The position numbers were made by a program, and so were the translations under genes. From Marinimicrobium koreense (lineage in GTDB: Bacteria > Pseudomonadota > Gammaproteobacteria > Pseudomonadales > Cellvibrionaceae), in the NCBI RefSeq assembly GCF_003762925.1, contig NZ_RJUK01000001.1:1426001-1490000 (forward strand): a stretch of 64,000 bases of DNA, read 5' to 3'. Below the pieces are notes generated by a model. That model did not search any database. It saw only the letters and a program-made list of their open reading frames with translations, and was not told the origin of the DNA. Shown one piece after another: positions 61,228-64,000 of this stretch. Positions within the stretch are counted from its first letter, which is position 1. Each line of letters starts with the position of its first letter.

Positions 61228-64000
61228 ATGAGCACATCCAGCACCCACCTGCTTGACCTCGAGCGGATCAACCGCATGGCGAGACAGCTCCTCGACATGC
61301 CGATTGCATTGATTTCGCTGGCGGATAATGATCGACAACGGCTGGTATGCAGTGACGGACAAGCCCTTTCCGGCATAGCAGAAGATGACCGGATCCTGGA
61401 GCACCTGCTTGGCACCTCTGACCCGCTCGTTGTCGAAGACGCATCAGTCGATCCGCGGTTCAAAAATTCGCTGTGGGTGTCCGGTGAACCCTTTGTCCGT
61501 TTCGTCGCGGGTGCCGCGCTCCGAGATTCCGATGATCACCCGATTGGGACTTTATGCCTGCTCGATACTCGCCCCCGGTCAATTGATGCGAATCAATACA
61601 ACCAACTGAAGGACCTCGTGTCTCTCAGTGAAAACCTGATGCGGAGCGAAGCCCCCATCAGCGCTTCTCGCCTGGAACTGGAGTCAGCGCTGGTAGACAG
61701 CGAGCGACAAGCCCGCCTGGTTATTGAAGGCACCGATGTGGGCACTTGGGAATGGAATGTACAAACGGGCGAAACGGTTTTCAATGAACGCTGGGCAGAA
61801 ATCGTCGGCTATACATTGGCCGAGTTGGCGCCAATATCGATCGACACCTGGATGAGTCTTGCGCATCCGGACGATCTAGCCCAGTCCGAAGCGCTACTGA
61901 ACGCCCACTTCCGTGGCGAGACGAGACAGTATGACTGCAAGGCACGAATGCGTCATAAGCAAGGGCATTGGGTATGGGTGCACGACAGGGGGCAGGTCTT
62001 CGAATGGACGGCCGAGGGGGAACCTCTGCTGATGTATGGCACTCATGCCGACATCAGCCGGGACATTAAAGCCCAACAGACCATCGAAGAGAGTCTCGAA
62101 GAGTTCTCCTCCCTGATCGCCAACATGCCAGGGGTTACCTACCGGTGCCGACACGACACCCCCTCGACTGTACTTTACGTCAACGATCAGGTCCAAACCC
62201 TCAGCGGCTACAAGGCCGAGGAGCTGATCAACAACACCGAAATCAATCTCGCCACACTGATCCACCCCGACGATGTTGAGCGGGTTGCCCAAACCATCCA
62301 AAGCGCGGTCGATAACGACGAGGACTGGCACCTCGAGTACCGCATACGCCATCGCACCGGAGGCATTCACCATGTAGAGGAGCGCGGACGTGCGGTCGCA
62401 GGAAGCAGGTCAGAAAACAGAGTTCTTGAAGGGCTGATTGTCGACATTTCCCGCGAAAAAGAATCGCTCGCTCAATTGAACAAACACCACGAAGTATTGG
62501 TGCTTCTGAACGATATCGCTTTCAATACGCGAGAGACGGTCAACGACAAACTGTGTTATGCGCTCGCCAGGGCGAGACAGTTTCTCGGCATGGAGTTGGC
62601 CATCATCAGCCAAATCGAGAGTGACGTGTACACCGCTCGCTGGGTCGATGCCGAGCCGAACGCCGGCATTAGGCCGGGACAGACCTTCAGCCTGGGCGCC
62701 ACCTGGTGTCAACTGCTCTTTTCCGGAGGAGAGACGGAACTGTTTCTTTCGGATGCCCCGAACAGCCCATACGCCGAGCACCCGTGCTATCAGAGCCTGC
62801 CTCTGGGCTCTTACATAGGCGTTACCTTGACGATCGAAGGTGAACCCTTCGGCACACTGAACTTTTCGTCGTCCATCCGACGAGGGGAGGGTTTTGACGA
62901 GACCGACCGTTTGTTCATCCGACTGCTCACGCGCTGGGTTTCAGACTTGTTGGAAAGCGATACCGGGAATGAGCGATTGAACAAACTACTGGCCCAACTG
63001 CCCGGCATGGTATATCAGTACCGGCTTTTCCCGGATGGCAGATCGACCTTTCCGTTCAGCTCTCATCAGATCGAAAGCCTTTATGGTATCAGACCGGACC
63101 AGGCCGCCAGAGATGCCAGCCGAGTATTTGACGCAATTCACCCCGACGATCTGGAGGCTATTAGCCGATCCATAGAAGACTCGAACCGCTCCCTCAAGAC
63201 CTGGCAGGGAACCTATCGGGTGAAAACGCGAGACAACAGTTATCGATGGATCGCGGGACAGGCACGCCCAGAGCGTCTAAGTGACGGCAGCACCCTTTGG
63301 CACGGCTACCTGCACGATATTCACGATCAAGAGCTGGCGCGACAGGCACTTGAGCGAAATGAAACCCGGTTCCGCAGCCTGTTTGAGTTCGCCCCCATCG
63401 GCATGGCGTTAAACGACTACAAAACCGGTCTCTTCATTGATCTGAACGATGCGCTGATCAAACCCACCGGCTACACCCGCGAAGAATTTATTCAGTTGAG
63501 TTACTGGCAGATCACCCCCGAGGAATACGCTGAGGAAGAACAGAGGGCACTGAGCGATCTGAAAACCCTGGGACGGTATGGCCCTCTCGAGAAGGAGTAC
63601 ATCCGCAAGGATGGTAGTCGCTACCCGGTAAAACTGCAGGGCATGCTCAGCCAGGATCCGGACGGACGGCCTGTAATCTGGTCCTTGATCGAAGACATCA
63701 GCGAACGGCGCCGACTGGAGCGAATGAAGGATCAATTCATCGCCACGGTCAGCCATGAACTTCGCACTCCCCTGACGTCGATCAAGGGGTCTCTTGGCCT
63801 GCTGGCCGGAGGCGCTTTGGGCTCGATGTCAGATAGAGCCGCAAAGATGCTTCATACCGCTCAACGGAACGCAGACCGTTTGTCCTCACTGATCAATGAC
63901 CTACTGGATATGGAGAAACTCGTCGCAGGGAAAATGCCGATGAATTTCGAGCAGCAGACTGTCGGCCCACTCCTGGATGAAGCCATCGACTCGATGACCA
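61228..64000 (+). CDS. Multi-PAS/GAF sensor histidine kinase (partial)
   Basis: Open from ATG 61228 to the window edge (924 codons) with no stop. In order: a GAF-like domain (about 1-150, CSDGQALSGIAEDDRILEHL); two PAS domains (TDVGTWEWNVQTGETVFNER; ANMPGVTYRCRHD); a second GAF (about 420-565, ALARARQFLGMELAIISQIE); two more PAS domains (LPGMVYQYRLFPDG; FAPIGMALNDYKTG); and a HisKA domain with the H-box FIATVSHELRTPLTSIKGS. The ATP-binding domain should follow. No membrane helix is seen, so it probably senses cytoplasmic signals. It lies 39 bp after the diguanylate cyclase. Confidence 0.92.
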   Translation, partial: MSTSSTHLLDLERINRMARQLLDMPIALISLADNDRQRLVCSDGQALSGIAEDDRILEHLLGTSDPLVVEDASVDPRFKNSLWVSGEPFVRFVAGAALRDSDDHPIGTLCLLDTRPRSIDANQYNQLKDLVSLSENLMRSEAPISASRLELESALVDSERQARLVIEGTDVGTWEWNVQTGETVFNERWAEIVGYTLAELAPISIDTWMSLAHPDDLAQSEALLNAHFRGETRQYDCKARMRHKQGHWVWVHDRGQVFEWTAEGEPLLMYGTHADISRDIKAQQTIEESLEEFSSLIANMPGVTYRCRHDTPSTVLYVNDQVQTLSGYKAEELINNTEINLATLIHPDDVERVAQTIQSAVDNDEDWHLEYRIRHRTGGIHHVEERGRAVAGSRSENRVLEGLIVDISREKESLAQLNKHHEVLVLLNDIAFNTRETVNDKLCYALARARQFLGMELAIISQIESDVYTARWVDAEPNAGIRPGQTFSLGATWCQLLFSGGETELFLSDAPNSPYAEHPCYQSLPLGSYIGVTLTIEGEPFGTLNFSSSIRRGEGFDETDRLFIRLLTRWVSDLLESDTGNERLNKLLAQLPGMVYQYRLFPDGRSTFPFSSHQIESLYGIRPDQAARDASRVFDAIHPDDLEAISRSIEDSNRSLKTWQGTYRVKTRDNSYRWIAGQARPERLSDGSTLWHGYLHDIHDQELARQALERNETRFRSLFEFAPIGMALNDYKTGLFIDLNDALIKPTGYTREEFIQLSYWQITPEEYAEEEQRALSDLKTLGRYGPLEKEYIRKDGSRYPVKLQGMLSQDPDGRPVIWSLIEDISERRRLERMKDQFIATVSHELRTPLTSIKGSLGLLAGGALGSMSDRAAKMLHTAQRNADRLSSLINDLLDMEKLVAGKMPMNFEQQTVGPLLDEAIDSMT

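Overview
The window is chromosomal DNA from a GC-rich gammaproteobacterium. Protein families and small-scale gene order (yadG-like ABC ATPase/PA2817-like gene, msrB/alaA, miaB-phoH-ybeY-corC-lnt) resemble the Pseudomonas/Cellvibrio/Alteromonas range. A complete MSHA pilus operon, an Anbu peptidase cluster, a PEP-CTERM-like protein and many small palindromic intergenic repeats favour a marine or aquatic lineage such as Cellvibrionales. That assignment is inference, because no rRNA or marker phylogeny is available. I found no insertion sequence, prophage, CRISPR array or integron.

Layout. 1-2813: the 5' part of an ABC transporter ATPase, a PA2817-family gene, a repeat-rich spacer, four tRNA genes (two identical Glu-Gly pairs) behind a near-consensus promoter, and a membrane-anchored unknown. 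2837-12435: housekeeping genes (msrB, alaA, pdxB, a flap-endonuclease-like nuclease, epmC, tusA, rlmM, yheU, a GcvR-like ACT protein) mixed with unknowns. 12700-30177: seventeen tightly packed, mostly overlapping minus-strand genes for the MSHA type IV pilus (mshI to mshQ), with an internal promoter and palindrome in front of the major pilin. 30344-35823: trmL, two flavodoxin-like genes coupled to mnmC, a DUF502 protein, a glutaminyl cyclotransferase and a cold-shock gene. 36135-44833: an FNR-type regulator, DUF4202, ArsC-like, dapD, dapE, an MFS transporter, a DUF1461-like protein, djlA and selO. 44868-49953: a PEP-CTERM-like protein and the Anbu cluster (Anbu, zinc peptidase, alpha-E protein, circularly permuted ATP-grasp). 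50075-57557: a 2OG oxygenase, small genes, and miaB-phoH-ybeY-corC-lnt. 57669-58909: a sulfide/persulfide module (MBL dioxygenase plus BigR-like ArsR regulator). 59151-64000: a signalling locus with a receiver protein, an Hpt-REC-REC-GGDEF diguanylate cyclase and a large PAS/GAF histidine kinase that runs off the window.

Functional links. MshE carries an MshEN c-di-GMP-binding motif, and the diguanylate cyclase near the right end could supply its ligand; this link is inferred. dapD and dapE encode neighbouring steps of lysine/peptidoglycan precursor synthesis. miaB, trmL and mnmC all modify the tRNA anticodon loop.

Most unusual signal. Three intergenic nested-hairpin elements (12489-12598, 53065-53175, 53333-53441) have long outer arms that are unrelated in sequence between copies but self-complementary within each copy. 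All enclose the same order: a short inner hairpin, then a conserved core of about 22 nt. Smaller REP-like palindromes lie beside them. No mobilising enzyme is visible in the window.
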